A DNA stretch of 64,000 nt from Hofstenia miamia (taxonomy: Eukaryota > Xenacoelomorpha > Acoela > Hofsteniidae). The notes below the pieces were generated by a model. That model searched no databases. It was given only the letters and a program-made list of their open reading frames with translations, and had not been told where the DNA came from. Both the position numbers and the translations under genes were made by a program. The DNA is taken from positions 463,773 to 527,772 of the forward strand of contig CABFPE010000076.1 in the NCBI GenBank assembly GCA_900660155.1, written 5' to 3'. This document shows positions 11,925 to 25,400 of the stretch, in pieces (position 1 is the first letter of the stretch; every line of letters begins with the position of its first letter).

Positions 11925-12292
11925 TCACAATGGAATTAAGCAAAGCAATTCTATTAATTATCTTGGTGTAGTAATTGATAGAGATTTACGTTTTACTGAA
12001 ATTTTTTTTCATCAAAATGTAGGAAAATGGCCCCTTATTAAATATTTATATCATTTGCGCAATGTAGGGCAGTCCTTTCAATCACAAATGCTTAACTCTT
12101 TTGTGCTAAGTAACTTTAACTATTGTTGTTTTTTATTCTAAAATATCACGTCAAATAATCGATCATCACTAGCAAAAATATTAAATTGGGCAATAAGAAC
12201 TCTGAATTATATTGATAAACATAAATCAGTGAGCACTTTTATAAAAGGTGACAATGTTCTTGCACCATTGTACTTTATCGAATATCGAACTC
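11925..12292 (+). pseudogene. LINE fragment, post-palm (thumb) region
   Basis: The plus-strand translation contains NYLGVVIDRDLRF, the typical KYLGV-x-ID-x-x-L-x-F block after the palm of CR1/L2-type reverse transcriptases, followed at the usual distance by LNSFVLSNFNYC (normally YxSLIxPHLxYC). The frame is interrupted and ends at the N at 12293. The upstream catalytic blocks are not present on this strand, so it is an isolated 3' piece. Confidence 0.65.
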
Positions 12293-12293
12293 N
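12293..12293. other. Single-N assembly join
   Basis: One N within the LINE-derived stretch. Unlike the earlier joins, I saw no duplicated sequence on its two sides. Confidence 0.85.
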
Positions 12294-12880
12294 ACAGCCG
12301 AACAACCAATAGATTTAAATTTCAAAATGAGATACTTCATTAAATCTACTAAGCAATTATAATTTGTTGAGTAAAACATAATTCAAGAACGCGTTAATTG
12401 ATAAATTTGTCAAATCGATGGCTTTAGAATTGCGTGAAGATGAACTACATACTGCTAGGAGCAAAACAAGTGAAACGATCCTGTTTTTGATCATTGCTTT
12501 ATAAAGAATCCGTTAAACCACACTACATAAGCGAAGATTGAAATGGAAACTAAAAAAGGCGATTTCTCGTTTTGAATCAATTTGCAAAAAATGGTTTCTT
12601 GCACTACATGCTGCAATTATAAAAGACCCTATGTTGAGTCCCATATACATGTTCAATAAGTATGAAAATATATAAGTTTATACGTTATATGTAATGCATA
12701 TAACATTTTGAGTAAATTTATTTAAATTTTCAGTAACAATTGCATATCGACAGGCCCCAACGCACAATTTAAAATATATTTATAACAATGTTAGCGAAAT
12801 GTATATTTATGCAACGCGGACATGCTAGCTATAAATGACAACTATATCGTGCATTTGGGTTAAAAATAGACAAAAAAATT

Positions 12881-13115
12881 ATGAATTCCCAGTTTTCTGT
12901 GCAATTCCCCTTAAATATGTACCGCGTGCTAATGCGTGTTACCGCGTGCTACGAATTTGGTGAATTATACAAAGTTATTGGTCTATATACATTATTTTTT
13001 AAGCTTTTTACGTATGTTGTTGCATTTCTCATCGTTTTTTACCCTGTATTAGTGTTTATTTTATCCGCGTGTTCCGCGTGCACCCTATTCCATACCTTCG
13101 CCATATTATGCTATG
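12881..13115 (+). repeat. CCGCGTG-family repeat, longest copy
   Basis: The most complete copy: ATGAATTCCCAGTTTTCTG at its left, TACCGCGTGCTAATGCGTG, the ATTGGTCTATAT word, then GTGTTCCGCGTGCACCC and CATACCTTCGCC at its right. An 89-codon open frame crosses it but merely follows the repeat. The nature of the element is unknown. Confidence 0.75.
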
Positions 13116-13119
13116 TACG

Positions 13120-16100
13120 CGAAATATTTATGCTTTTCATGGGAAGGTAATTATAGTAGGGAAACTAGTATTTGTATTTTCAAGAAAAAATATCCATTAC
13201 AAATTTGATTATGAGCAAAATAGAAGCAGAAACATTTGAGAAAAATACCATACTTTGATATTGATAATTGAGTTGCATTAGAAATAGAATAATTCGGATT
13301 TAAAAGGCTTAGGGGAAGACCAGATTGAAATCAAGATTTTTAATGATGAAGTTTGAGCTGCGATGGTATAGAATTTGTAGGAAGTTAAAAATTATCTATT
13401 ACAAAATTATAAAAGCCGAGTCCTTATCATAGTTGAAATTTTGAAATACAGGTGGTCTAAAAGTTGGGTAATATTTCCAACTTTCAGCTATCCAACGCCA
13501 CGGAGGTATTCACGAATGATGCAAGTAGAATATGAATATATAAATTTATTAAATTATTTTACGACTTTTACTCGTAGTCTAAAAACAAATATATTATAAT
13601 AGATCATATGTTTTTCTTTAATACATTACTTGACTTTTTCGGGCCCTCTTTGAGTACATAATTTGTTGAGGCATTGTGTGTATACATATTAACATTGGTT
13701 TTCCTCTAAGGAGTAAAAATCAGAAATTTACAAGTTTAACCCTTTAGTTATTGTTTTTGCACATACACATTTTCTCCAATTGCACTAATTGCTTTAAAAT
13801 GTCTAAAATGTAAAAATGGAGTCAACCTTATAAGTTGATCCTAAGAAGGACGGATCCAGTCAATGTTTGAATACTCAAATATACCAAAAAGTGATCTAAT
13901 TACATCTGTCAATAATTCTCATCATGCACTATTTAAAAATTCGCACCGTGCATATCAAGGATTACTAAATACCACCTGGATGCAAAGCAAATACAAAAGT
14001 TTGCCAAATGACAGTTTTTGCAGTGCAATGTTTTTAAGTTCCATTTTGATATGTTATCGATTTATTATTTTCTAGTTCCTTTTTGTATTCACCCATTCAT
14101 CACATGTTACAATATCTGAAAATGGTACTATATCTGAAAAAAGTTATTTACAATTAAAGAATTTAACAAATACAAATAGATTAAACATAGTAAGTACCAA
14201 CTCATTTTATTTGAAAATATATCTAAGGGGTGATGGACGTAACAACTTGTGTGTCAAGCCTAATTACATAATTGCTAGGCACACAAATCTGCTATAAGTT
14301 TGAACGTGCATCAACATTTCAAACTTATTGTACAGTTTGATTTCAGTGATTCGACTGCTTTTGATTTTCTCGTTCCACTTGTGTGTCAGTTAATTTAGCT
14401 TGAAAATGTAGCACCTCTTCAAACAAATGTGGTTAAGATATTCAAATGCTCGTTATACAAGACCGTACGTCGCGGCAGTACACTTTTAAACCAAATACCA
14501 CTATTCAAATAGCGGAAAAAAATTATCTCGAAAACGAGTCCAATTTTTTCCTGAGAATGCAATATGGTTATGTTGTTTCCAAATTTAAAGAGTGCTATCT
14601 CAAATTATTGTTAGAAGGGAATGAAAATTGCACCTTCATCCCCAAAAATAGCTTATGACGTTCAAGAATGGCGACATCATGCGTTGGCAATGCGTTACTA
14701 AACTTTCCGCTTGCAAACATTCAGTGAATAAATTACAAATTTTTTAAGTGTGAAAAACTTTTTTTATAGTTTTGCCTTCAACATTGGAACTAATTGAACT
14801 AACTTTTTTTGTGTTCAACTTATATCTGCTAGTTCCTTTGCACATTTTAAGAAATTTCAAAATCTCGTTATTGGTTGCGAAGATTTTTGGCAGGTTCTTT
14901 GATTTAATTCCATTTTTTCACTTTATTTAAGGCCAGTTTTGTATGTAACTAATAATACTTTAAGATTTTAAAAAAGCTTTCGTACTATTTGTGCCAAGTT
15001 CCTCTTGCAAATGTTATAACTTAATATATTTTAAAATATCAATATTTTAAATATCAATAACTTATAGCTTTCTGCCTAAGATATGTATTTTACATGAAAA
15101 TAGTGCAAAACTCTCAATTTCTGGTTATTCGGAGTTTGGTAAAAGGATTATTTCTAGGCAGTGAAATATAGCATGTTTTAATGATTTATACTTTTGTTTT
15201 TTTAGCTCATCGTGCAAACTGCGGAATCGCACATTTCGAAATTTTCTGATTTTCAGGCTCAGCAGAGAATACCAAAATTTGTCAAATTTTAAAATTTACT
15301 ATTTTCTGAAATTTGGCAAAATAATATTCCATGATTTCATAATTTTGGAATAATAATTTCTATTCATTGTTATATAATTGTGACTAAGCTTTTGACAAAG
15401 CCTTTCATTGTTAAAATTACAGTTATTATGCTGATTTCTTTCATATATTCAACATAAAAACAATTATTTATATCGGAAAGGCATTAATGATCAATATATA
15501 CACTATATGTTTGAAAAATCAGAAAGCCCGACATTTTGGGCTTTTGAATTGTCAATTAAAATTTATCTAAAGCCTAATTAAAATGAATACCCTTATTATA
15601 CCTATGATAGTTTCCAAGAAGGCAAGGGCACTGGGTACTTTTAGTATTTAATACATAAAATTCAGCGGTTTTTTCCAAGTTTTGCTAAAGAGTCAAAATT
15701 TGGTTTTTCCACTGCTTCAGTATCGTATCACTATTGATATAAACGTATATATTATATGCTTTTCTCTAAATTTTATTCCATTTGAACCATTCCCCCCAAC
15801 CATGAGCTTTGGGAAAATGGTTCTCCCATGAATTGCAAACAAGCCTCATCTATTACTTTTGCGTTTTACATTTTTGCTAATCTTTTCGGAAAGATATTTC
15901 TAGTAGTCTGTATGCTGATAAATCCTAATTTAACATCTCATCCAAATGTTTTTTGAAGATTAGTTTGGTAATGATATATTTATCAATATAAAATACTTTG
16001 CAACTAAATTTTTTAAGCATAATTTATAGTCTTTTATGGGATTCCCCTTTGAACACACATCAATATAACATCCTTAGATTTCACTATGACTACTGGAAAT

Positions 16101-16810
16101 GATATCTACCAAAATGTGGCATCTGTATATCCCAATGATTTTAATAAATACGTCTTCATTCATAATTTTAAAATTTGTAAGAAAATATTTTGAATTAAGA
16201 AAACAGAAATTTAAAATTACAATCGCCAGTGCTGCCTAACTGGGTGTTGCTGCTACATTGAAAAATAACCTCTTACAAATACAGAGACATTTGTAGGGAG
16301 GCATACAAAGTATTATTCCTGGTTTTCTCATTATTTGTGAATATTTAAAAAATTAACTTAGTTTTTTATTTATTTAGCAATTGATCTCTTGATAACAAAT
16401 TAAATGCATTACTCGGTATTATTATCCAAAATTCAGTTTTTCTATTAGCGACATCTATAACTAATCCTAACCTAGAAAACCCGAAAATTTATGAAATTGA
16501 CTACGATAGCATTTTGTGGAATACACTTTATAACAGAAAAACATTATTTTAGTTGGTCGCGACCTCAATCTAGATAAACTATGAAATTAGGGTCTAGTTG
16601 AAGTTTGACAGTCAAGTTGGATAGTGCATGACACTCTTAAGAATATATTGGGAGCTTGCATATAAGTGTCCTTAGATATACACCTCAGACAGTTTAATTG
16701 ATTGCGTAATTTGTTACACAAAAGGAATATTCTTAAATAAATCTCAAAATATATACATTTGCATAGCCCTTCTACACTTATCACAAAAATTTAGTTGGTT
16801 ATTAAAAACA
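13120..16810. other. AT-rich sequence without recognised gene
   Basis: Several short open frames occur (for example 14446-14658, 70 codons, reading MLVIQDRTSRQYTF...). None has neighbours, splice sites or family resemblance that I can support. No transposon ends were recognised. Confidence 0.55.
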
Positions 16811-16817
16811 TTAAATT

Positions 16818-17174
16818 TTGCACGTAAGTATTGTCATGTTAGTGAATACAAGACGAAAGCATAATATATTATCAACGCTATATCAAGCACAATTCCATGC
16901 GGCTTCAATTTTATTTAAGCATAAATATGGCCGAGAATCAATATCTTTTCTTGATAATTACTTAAAACTAAGTCCACGATCACATATATTTATTTGCAGC
17001 ATTTCCTACCCTTGTTTTTATCGAGCAGCCTCTAATATTTGCAGTAATTTAGACAATGAGATTAAAGTAGAAAAAATTAAAAAGAGCGCTTTTACACCGA
17101 CAAAATACAATTGCAGACACAAACATGCTAAACACAATGACCGATTTCTTACACTGAGCTCACCACATACATAA
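16818..17174 (+). other. 118-codon open frame, unrecognised; possible LINE tail
   Basis: An open frame of 118 codons with basic composition (SILFKHKYGRES, then HIFICSISYP). It is followed at 17195-17310 by TATTATTATTAT runs and AT-rich sequence resembling a LINE 3' tail, and then by a hAT-like end at 17356. The placement fits the C-terminal end of a non-LTR element, where reverse transcriptases finish with a loosely conserved helical region, but no diagnostic block is visible. It might be chance. Confidence 0.3.
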
Positions 17175-17355
17175 ACACACACATACACATTTGCTATTAT
17201 TATTATTTTATATTATGCATGTATATTTAGTTTTTAGTTCTAAAATTGTAACTTTTTGACCAAAAAATATTGCTTTATTATTGCTATTATTATTATATTA
17301 CAAAATATATTCTTTTTGTATATTTTCAATCTGAAGCAGCCAGTGTAATCGTAGC

Positions 17356-17560
17356 CAGGGGTGTATTTAGGGGGGCTTACGCCTGCCCCCACCTTTTAGG
17401 GCAGGCCAATTTCAACTCTTTCTCATAAGATCTGATCGATATACTGATGAACAGTCTTTTTGTTTGACATATATTTCTATTTATATCAGTATTTCTCCAA
17501 GTATTTACAAAATTTTCTGGACTTTTTACTAATGTTAAATTCACCCTTACAACAAACAAC
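17356..17560 (+). mobile_element. hAT-like terminal sequence
   Basis: Starts CAGGGGTGTATTTAGGGGGG and continues with a C-rich, A-poor block and GGGCAGGCCAATTTCAACTC. The CAGGGG-x-G start is usual for hAT ends. The same sequence in reverse orientation lies at 31440-31569, so this is a family with at least two copies here. No transposase is attached. Confidence 0.6.
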
Positions 17561-18035
17561 ATTAGATGTCCAAAATAGATATTTCATTTTAAGTAAAATA
17601 TATTATTAAGAGGCCTTTTGTTTTGTTCTATATAAAATTTCATATAAATATTAGTTGATTATATATAATTCATACACAATTTTGATTCAGTTGAGTTGAA
17701 TTTCCAGTAATAGTTGTACACCTCGTGCCCCGTGGTAATTGCCTCTTTGCCCTCCTTGTGCCGATACTGTAGATCAAGACTATACAACACAATTTTAAAA
17801 ATTGAAAATTCTCTGAGTATTATTAAATTATCATAATACAAAGCGGGTGTATAAAAATTTGGCTATGCATAAAAGTTAATGCAATGCGATCGCTGTAGGA
17901 ATACTTTCAGTTTTATAAAGTTGGAAATAATTAAAAATCGGGAGAACAAAATCTCTGAAAATGCAAAGCGTGAGGAAAGTATATATGTTCCAATTTAATT
18001 AGAAAACTAAAACTGTATAGATTCTCATAAATATA

Positions 18036-18781
18036 CAGGATGATCGAAAACTCTCGAACCAGGCAGACCCTTATTTAGCCACGGCTTATTATTTTAATGA
18101 TAAAGAATTGAGAGCTGTTAAAATACTTTACAGTTTATATATTTAATATGTTCAAAATTTGCACCTTCTGCTTCAACACATTAAGTCCGAAATTATCGAT
18201 TCAGTAAATCCTCATTTCCATCAATCTTTTGACAGGCCTCCATGATATGATCAACGTCCCGCATTTTTACGGGATACAGCAAATTCTTGACATATCTCCT
18301 TTGGAAAAAATCTAGTGGATTAAGATCGGGAAATTGAGGGGTCCCGTCACTCACGAACAACATTGGCGTAGTGAGGAGGAGCTCCATCTTGCATAAACCA
18401 CGTAGGATAACCATCACGAAGAGAGTTGATCTGCGGTAAGAGAACGTGATTTTTCCAGATGCCACATCAGACCATGATGTTCGCTGCTGTGTTCTCTTTA
18501 AGACTCCGAATTGAATATTTCTGCAACTCGCCGATGCGTCATCCTTCACGAGCAGATAGAAAAATCAGTTCGGCACGATGCGTAGTAGTCAACTTTAGGG
18601 TCAGCATCAAGAAACGCAATGAACGAAACAGAAGTGGTGTGACTAAATAATGTAGGCCAAAGCAGTGAACAGCCAATAGTCACGCTCACATGTATTAGTA
18701 ATTAATCGCACGCAGCCAAGATAGTATATAAAAACCGCTACTTAATTAATCCGCTAGTTGCGGGATTTTTCGCCCACCCTG
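18036..18781 (-). mobile_element. Mariner-like element, internally deleted
   Basis: The ends CAGGATGATCGAAAACTCTC and, reversed, CAGGGTGGGCGAAAAATCCC form imperfect terminal inverted repeats. A TA precedes the left end. The minus frame (18193-18549) keeps PDLNPLDFF, YVKNLLYPVKMRDVDHI and a short tail. This is the third catalytic block and C-terminus of the IS630-Tc1-mariner transposases that carry WPPRSPDLTPLDFFLWG. The upstream catalytic Asp residues and the helix-turn-helix are missing or shifted, and the element is 746 bp against about 1.3 kb for a full one. A dead copy. Confidence 0.8.
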
Positions 18782-18839
18782 TGCTTTTATATCTGCCAAT
18801 TTTTTAAAAATATATAATTATTTTTTATGACTTTCTAGT

Positions 18840-18985
18840 CTAGTGTTCTTAAATACATGTATATATCGCGTGTTACAGCATATTACCGCGTGTTCGAATT
18901 TGATTAATTATTCAAAGTTATCGGTCTATATCTTGTGCTCCACATGCACCTTATTCTGTATCTCGCCTATTCTGTATGTATAGTA
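18840..18985 (+). repeat. CCGCGTG-family repeat, divergent copy
   Basis: Carries TATCGCGTGTTACAGC, TTACCGCGTGTTCGAATTTG, AAGTTATCGGTCTATATC and CACCTTATTCTGTATCTC in the order of the 12881 copy. It lies about 0.8 kb upstream of the RFWD3 start. Confidence 0.7.
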
Positions 18986-18989
18986 AAAA

Positions 18990-19789
18990 GCCAAAATAAT
19001 TTAAGAAGTTTCAGCGCAATCACAATTATAGAACATGTTCATCAAGTAATGTAATGAACATTTTAATAAATCTAAATTTATTGCGCAAAATTTTTGACAT
19101 TTTTCCGATTAATAGAAATTGGTCATCTATTTGCACATACAAAGTTTTGGGTATATATCCTTATTCGTTCGTGCGCTATTTTGTACACCCTTGTATCAAC
19201 TAGGGTTAATAAGCCAACTATATTACTAATGCACATGAAGTTTAAAGCTAATATATTTGAAATTTTGCAGACTAATAGAAGTCGACGTGGCATATACATG
19301 TTCAAAATTTCAGATTTCTAGTTTGATTTGTTCAGGAGTATTGCATAAACATCGTATCTAGTTTGGCTCATTAACTAATAAAGTATTTGCTAGTGATACC
19401 CTAGACGCCGCAAAAAGTTTTTATCCGTTTTAATTGAAATTTAGCATGACACTAGAAACCAATCGTTGTGTAGTATGTGTAGTTTCAAACTTTTAGCGTT
19501 ACCCGTTCTTAAAAAACTTAAAGAAATAATTGTTGCTACACATGTAGTAAACGCTCTTGTGTAGTAGATGTTTTTTTATTGTCTTACCACCACCAGGACG
19601 GCGTGTTTCAAAATAGACTAAAACACATGACTAAGACTAGTAAATATACACGCCTACAAAGGCTGTTAAAAAATAGTTCACACCTTTTTGAGATTATAAA
19701 AATTTATATATATATGTTTACCTCTTTGATTTAAAATACTTATTACCTTGTGGTTATAATTCCTAAACAAATTAGTTTTGGCAAATGTT
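18990..19789. other. Upstream region of the RFWD3 homologue
   Basis: No gene is seen. This stretch must hold the promoter and 5' leader of the gene starting at 19790, but no motif is clear enough to name. Right before the start codon, ATGTTATGA (19785-19793) makes a two-codon upstream frame that overlaps the main ATG. Confidence 0.5.
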
Positions 19790-19958
19790 ATGAGTGATGA
19801 TAGTTCGTCGGATGGTGATAGTATTCTAGTTATAACCCGAGGGCCTTCTAACGATGACGATAGTTCAGATGAATACAGCTCTCAGGAAGAGTTTGTTCCT
19901 AAGCGCAAAAAAACTGCTCGTCAATTAGACACACCTCCAGAAGTTAATACTAATTCTG
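19790..19958 (+). CDS. RFWD3: RFWD3 exon 1: acidic Ser-rich N-terminus
   Basis: Starts MSDDSSSDGDSILVITRGPS and ends at a good donor (TCTG|GTAAGA), phase 1. It contains ILVI next to acidic residues, which looks like a SUMO-interaction motif, and an SSQEE site of the ATM/ATR type. The vertebrate protein has a similar Ser/Asp/Glu stretch before its RING. An in-frame TTG upstream is not used as start here, because the ATG gives the natural N-terminus. Its assignment to this gene rests on strand, spacing and a phase match to exon 2. Confidence 0.7.
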
Positions 19959-22399
19959 GTAAGAATATTTTGTTGAGTGCAATATACTTAGAGGTAGCCT
20001 TTACATGGACATCTCTTGATACGCATCTTTTAATGAAACTGCGAGTGTTTTTGATGTTTACCCAATCTAAAATTAAAGAATGTTTTTTATGTACGTCATT
20101 CATTATTTTGATTGTATTTAAAAACTGCCATTTGCCCATAGTTATTATATAAAATTTCATGTATCCAAATAATTTTGCTATGGAAGATGCAAACACCTTA
20201 CGTTTGACAGGAAACCGTTTGAAATTTCTAAGGCATTTAGCGGGAATCGCACTTTTTCCCCAAAATGCCTATTTTTGGCCATTGCTCCTGCAGTATTCAC
20301 TCGAACTTAAATACATTTACTATCGGGGTCTGTATGTATATATATATATATATCGGACTTTATCTCGATTTTGATCCCAGCTGGAAACTGTCAAGAAACT
20401 TCTCAATTAAACAATTTCATGGTTTTCATGTATAGCACCTTTGCTGCCCAAGTCTGATATTGTAAAACTTAGTCGAAACTGCATTTGAGTGAAAATTTAT
20501 CACACTTGTAGAAAAGGTACTAACTTTTACCACACGTACTATTCATGACATTTTGTCGTATAATAATATATGCAAGTTCTTTCATCCTGATGGATTTGAG
20601 ATGTCTCAGTACTCAGGAAGTTCCCTCTTATATTTAAAAGCATCATTAGTGCATTGCACTTATTCGTTTTTATGGTTTGCGAATGTATTAAGACAAATAT
20701 ATGCTTAAGGTTGTTAAAAAACGTATCTTAATCTAATCTCAACTGTGTGTTTGATGCGCAGCATGTTGATGACCAGGTTTGAGCACGAAATCGAGAAACT
20801 TAATTTATTATTCGCATGAAACAACTTTTTGCTAAATGTAACTGGGTCGACTACCATTCACCAATCTTATGGTCATTTATTTTATGCACTTTGAAAGTAA
20901 TCGGTAATGCTTTTGTTTTTTATCAAATATTTCTTTTATTGCGTTGTACTTGTTCTTCTCTAATTTGCTCAAATATGTCATTGATGAATATTCAAGCTAT
21001 AGCAAATCAATTTTGCACATTTCATTTAGATGAAGGAGACAACAATTGTTCAATATGTCTGGATGATTTTGTAAATTACGGAAAACATCGTCCAGCGTCT
21101 CTTTTGTGTGGACACATATTTGGTCATTGTTGCATAGAGAGATGGTTGACTCATAATAAACGAAAAGTTTGCCCAACGTGTAATAAAAAAGCTAAGGTAA
21201 TTTTTTAAACGAACTTTGTCACTCACATTATATAAATAATCACTGGCAAATAATATGTCTTTTACAATAACAAAAAAATTAAAGGTGATAGACTATATAG
21301 AAAGGTTGGAAAAATGTGGACAAAATTGTCAGTGCATTCCATCCCTTAAACAGTTTAGTTTGCGGGAGAGTTGCAGATGTGAAACCACAACGGTTGTAGG
21401 CATGGTTGAACCTCAGTAATAAAAAAGAAGTGTTTAAAATGCAATACCGTTGGTTTTAAACAAAGTCTTTAAAATTTATTTTCCATGCGTGATTTGTCGA
21501 CTCGTTGTCAAAATTAGTTCAATAATCCTATATTTGTTGTTAATTGCTCTATTGATTAATCGAGCCGTTCATATTGATGCTCTTCAGATATGGATATGTG
21601 AAAATTTTTGTTTGTAAACGTACGCAGGTCATTATATATTGTTATAAAATGTGGACAATTACGTTCACGTTTACCTTCCTAGAAATTTTGACTTAGAATT
21701 CACAGGGTGTTGATTTTACATTTTTTTTAGTTTTATTGTTTTAAGTTGTCGCTTATATCACGGGAATACGCAGTAGCTTACCAATTTTTGATGTTAAGAA
21801 AGTATATTTCTTTTCTTCATAAATAACAATTTTTCAGAAATAAGAGTGGAGTTGATGGGCAATTTCGATATCCAGAAACGCAGCACACATTCATTTGTCA
21901 TATATATTGTCAATATTTTTTAATAGATGTCTCCAAAGATTTCAAAAGCTTCATAGATCTATTTAGTTGCGGGATATCCGCATAATTTACACTCGAAATT
22001 TAAAAGTTTTGGATACTGCAGAGCGGGATCGTGCATTGGAAGAACTTGAAACTGTTCGAAAAGAAAACCAAGCTTTGGAAAATGCTCAAAAACAACTGAG
22101 ACTGAGTCACAGTATGGCCTTAGAAGAGATTAAGCGTCTTCGAGAGGAGGTAAATAGCTTGATTTATTTCTGAAAAAAAATCTCTTTTCGAATATTTTAC
22201 TATTCTGTCTTTTTTGTTTTTTCACAAAATAGGTTTCTTTTATATTCATTTATTCTATATGATTCGTGAAATATTTTGGATCATTTTTTTAATAATTGCA
22301 ATTATTGTAGTTTTGAGTTTATAGTTTTTTTGTACTAGTTGCTTGTAGCAATAAATTGTTTTAAATCTTATTATTCATTTAATATTTTTACTTCAAATT

Positions 22400-22455
<56 letters not shown>

Positions 22456-25400
22456 TGCAATGTTTTACTATGATTGCTTTTTAAAACTTATCAGTGGCGT
22501 ACGGGCATTATTGCGCCCGGGGCTTGATTTACCCTATATTTAGTTCATTTTAAATTTTCTGGATTATTTGACAATGCGTAACAACTAAAATTTGTTTGAA
22601 AAATTAAATTTTCTTGATTTATAACTGGTGAAAGAATCAATTAGTTTATCAAAATCAATTTCAATATTCTTTTCAATTGAAATAATGGCCAAATTTCTTA
22701 GGCGATCCTGCCCCATTGTTCAGAGTTGGAAAGTTTTTATCAATTTTAATTTTGAAAAGCTCCTTTCACAAGAGGCATATGAAATCCGCAATTGTTAATA
22801 ATATTCGCATAATTACAACGATGTTAGGAAAGCTTTCTTGAAGCCGCCATTTTACAATCCATTGAAGTATGTCATATACACTCATTGTTTTCGTTAACAT
22901 TATTTTTTTATAAATTAGAATCTGACATCTGATGCGTTCATATTCAACTTTGATTTCTTCAAAGTTCACCTCATTATACTTCACGCATATACGTTCAAGC
23001 TGAGATTGCACATATTCTTCTTGCTCTCCATTTAATACATTTGATATATTTAAAAAGGCGTAAATGTCATTGAATTGACTATACCGTGTTGTTATCTCGC
23101 TGTGAAGTCGATCAATTGCTTCTAAATGCTCCATTCGTAATTCATCAACAAAACTCATTGTAGTATCATTTATTTCATCATGAAATTCTCAGTTGAGATC
23201 CGATAACTTCAACATATTTCCCGAGTCATTTCTTTAGCATCGTTGACTAAGCGGTCGCGGTTTGTGCTGGGGTATTGAAGATTTTTGAATTTCATAACAC
23301 ACTGATGAAAAACGAGTCATTTGTGTTGCATGTAAAGTTGGGTATTATTGATCTCACCTAGAATGGGTTGCCAGAAGAATAAAAACGAGAAAAAAGTATC
23401 ATGATGGAATTGATCAAGGAATCTGCTTCTCCTTTGGGTTTCAAGAGTTTCATTATTTGAATCACGTAAAGTTTCCAATGCGTCTAAAATTTTAGTGGAG
23501 AAGTCAAGTCTTTCACTCCACTTAGTTTCGACACTGCGTTTTAAGTTAATTGGTACATACTTTTTCCAAGTCTTTCATCTGTGAGTTGACCCGGAAAAGA
23601 AACAAAAAACAACCTGCATGGTACAAAAAATGTTATAGAATTACAACCGACACTTGTTGAATAAACACCTGCTAAATTATATGAATTATTTTGCAGGGAA
23701 CAAATACTGCATTTTCGTTCATATCCAATATGCGTTTCTGAACATCACTGATATGCCCAGCCATACTTGCAGCGTTGTCATAAGCCTGACCATAGCAGTT
23801 TCTTATGTCAAGATCATCTTTAGTCAATTTGTCTGTTATTATATTTTTCTACAATGTGGACAAAACGAATTACTTGAGACATTTGATCGCGGTGTGACAG
23901 ATCTGGAGTGCTATCAAAAATAATAGCATAGTACTTTGCAATATTGATAATTGCATTTCGTATACTATCACCAATTAAATTTATCAATTCGTTTTGAATT
24001 TGAGTGACGAGTAAGTTGCGGAGAAACCTTTTTTCTTTTTGCCTTTTGTAAATGTTCATTTGCAATTGGATTATATTTTGCTAAAAACTTAAATAATTCT
24101 AGAACATTTCCACAGTTGTCATCTGATTGAATGTTCTCAGAGTGTCCGCGTAATAAAAGACTGTTTTGACAAAAATAAAATACAATCCAGAATTCGTATC
24201 AATATTTCTCTCCATTTTTTTATTTTAGCCTTGTCAATTTCTTTGCCGATTATTTCACTTGTTTGTGATCGCGTTTCAAATTCTTTCCAGATTTGAAATG
24301 ATTCTAAATGGTCTGAGCTTTTTTCATGGTTATTATACGAGGATTTAACTTTTTCCATTTACAAAATCCATTGTATGAACTTTTACATTTAGTATTCTGA
24401 AATAACAAACAGGGGAAACAAAACACGGCATTTTTTTATCGGGGAATAAATTAACCAGGTTCTCAAATTTTTCACCATTATTTAGAAATATATAAAATCA
24501 ATCTTTTGAAAATGACCTACCCTCTTCATTTCTTGCAAAAATTGCAGTTTTGTTTTAAAGTTGATCAGTCCCGTTTCTTACTAAATCAGTTTTAATTCTT
24601 TCTATGTTTTCAGGCCAGTAAGCAAGATTTTCAAAAAATTTATTCACACATTCTTCATTAAAATTTTGTTGAGAAATAACCAAATCTTCACAGTTATTCA
24701 AATATTCAGATTTATCAAGTGGCTTCAAAAAAGTTGCACCATCTGTAGAACTTGCTGAATGAGAAACTGGTGAGATATTTTGAGAGGGAGTAGGTTCAGA
24801 AGTTGGATTCTTCGCTGGATTAATAAGCTTAGTTTCGGAGTGTGAATCTAAAGAGGCAACATTCTCATTTGCTTTTGAATTATTCTTGGAAGCACGTTTC
24901 TCAAATTTGAATCTTGATAGGAAGGTAATGAGAGTTCTGAGAACGAATTTGTTTATACTTCCAGAAAGCTTAGAAATATTCTCCTGCTCAATTTTGCGGC
25001 GTTTTCTTTCTTGAACTCGGATTCTTTTCGTTTAAGTAGCATGCTCTAAAAATGAAGAAAATTTTTAAATTTTGAAACGACTTACAATATAGAAAATACT
25101 TCTATTACCCTTATTAACTTTCACTTGTATATAATCAGAGCTACAGTGAATGAGTGCAAACAACAATAACACAATATATCGAGATAATAATAATAAGGTA
25201 CATTTAATGAGCGAATCATAGACACACATTGTTTATAAAATGTAGTGAATTTAATGCACTGCTGAATATACAAAGAGAAAAGGAGAAATGGTATTGTAAC
25301 TTGCTTCTCAAAATATATAACAAACATAATAAATGAAATACATATACAGTGCCGGTCAGCAAGTTTGCACACCAAGGAAAATGAGCATTTATTTTACATT

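Noticed and set aside
12881-13150. 89-codon frame with hydrophobic segments, membrane-protein-like
   Set aside because: Coincides with the CCGCGTG repeat family; other copies do not keep the frame.
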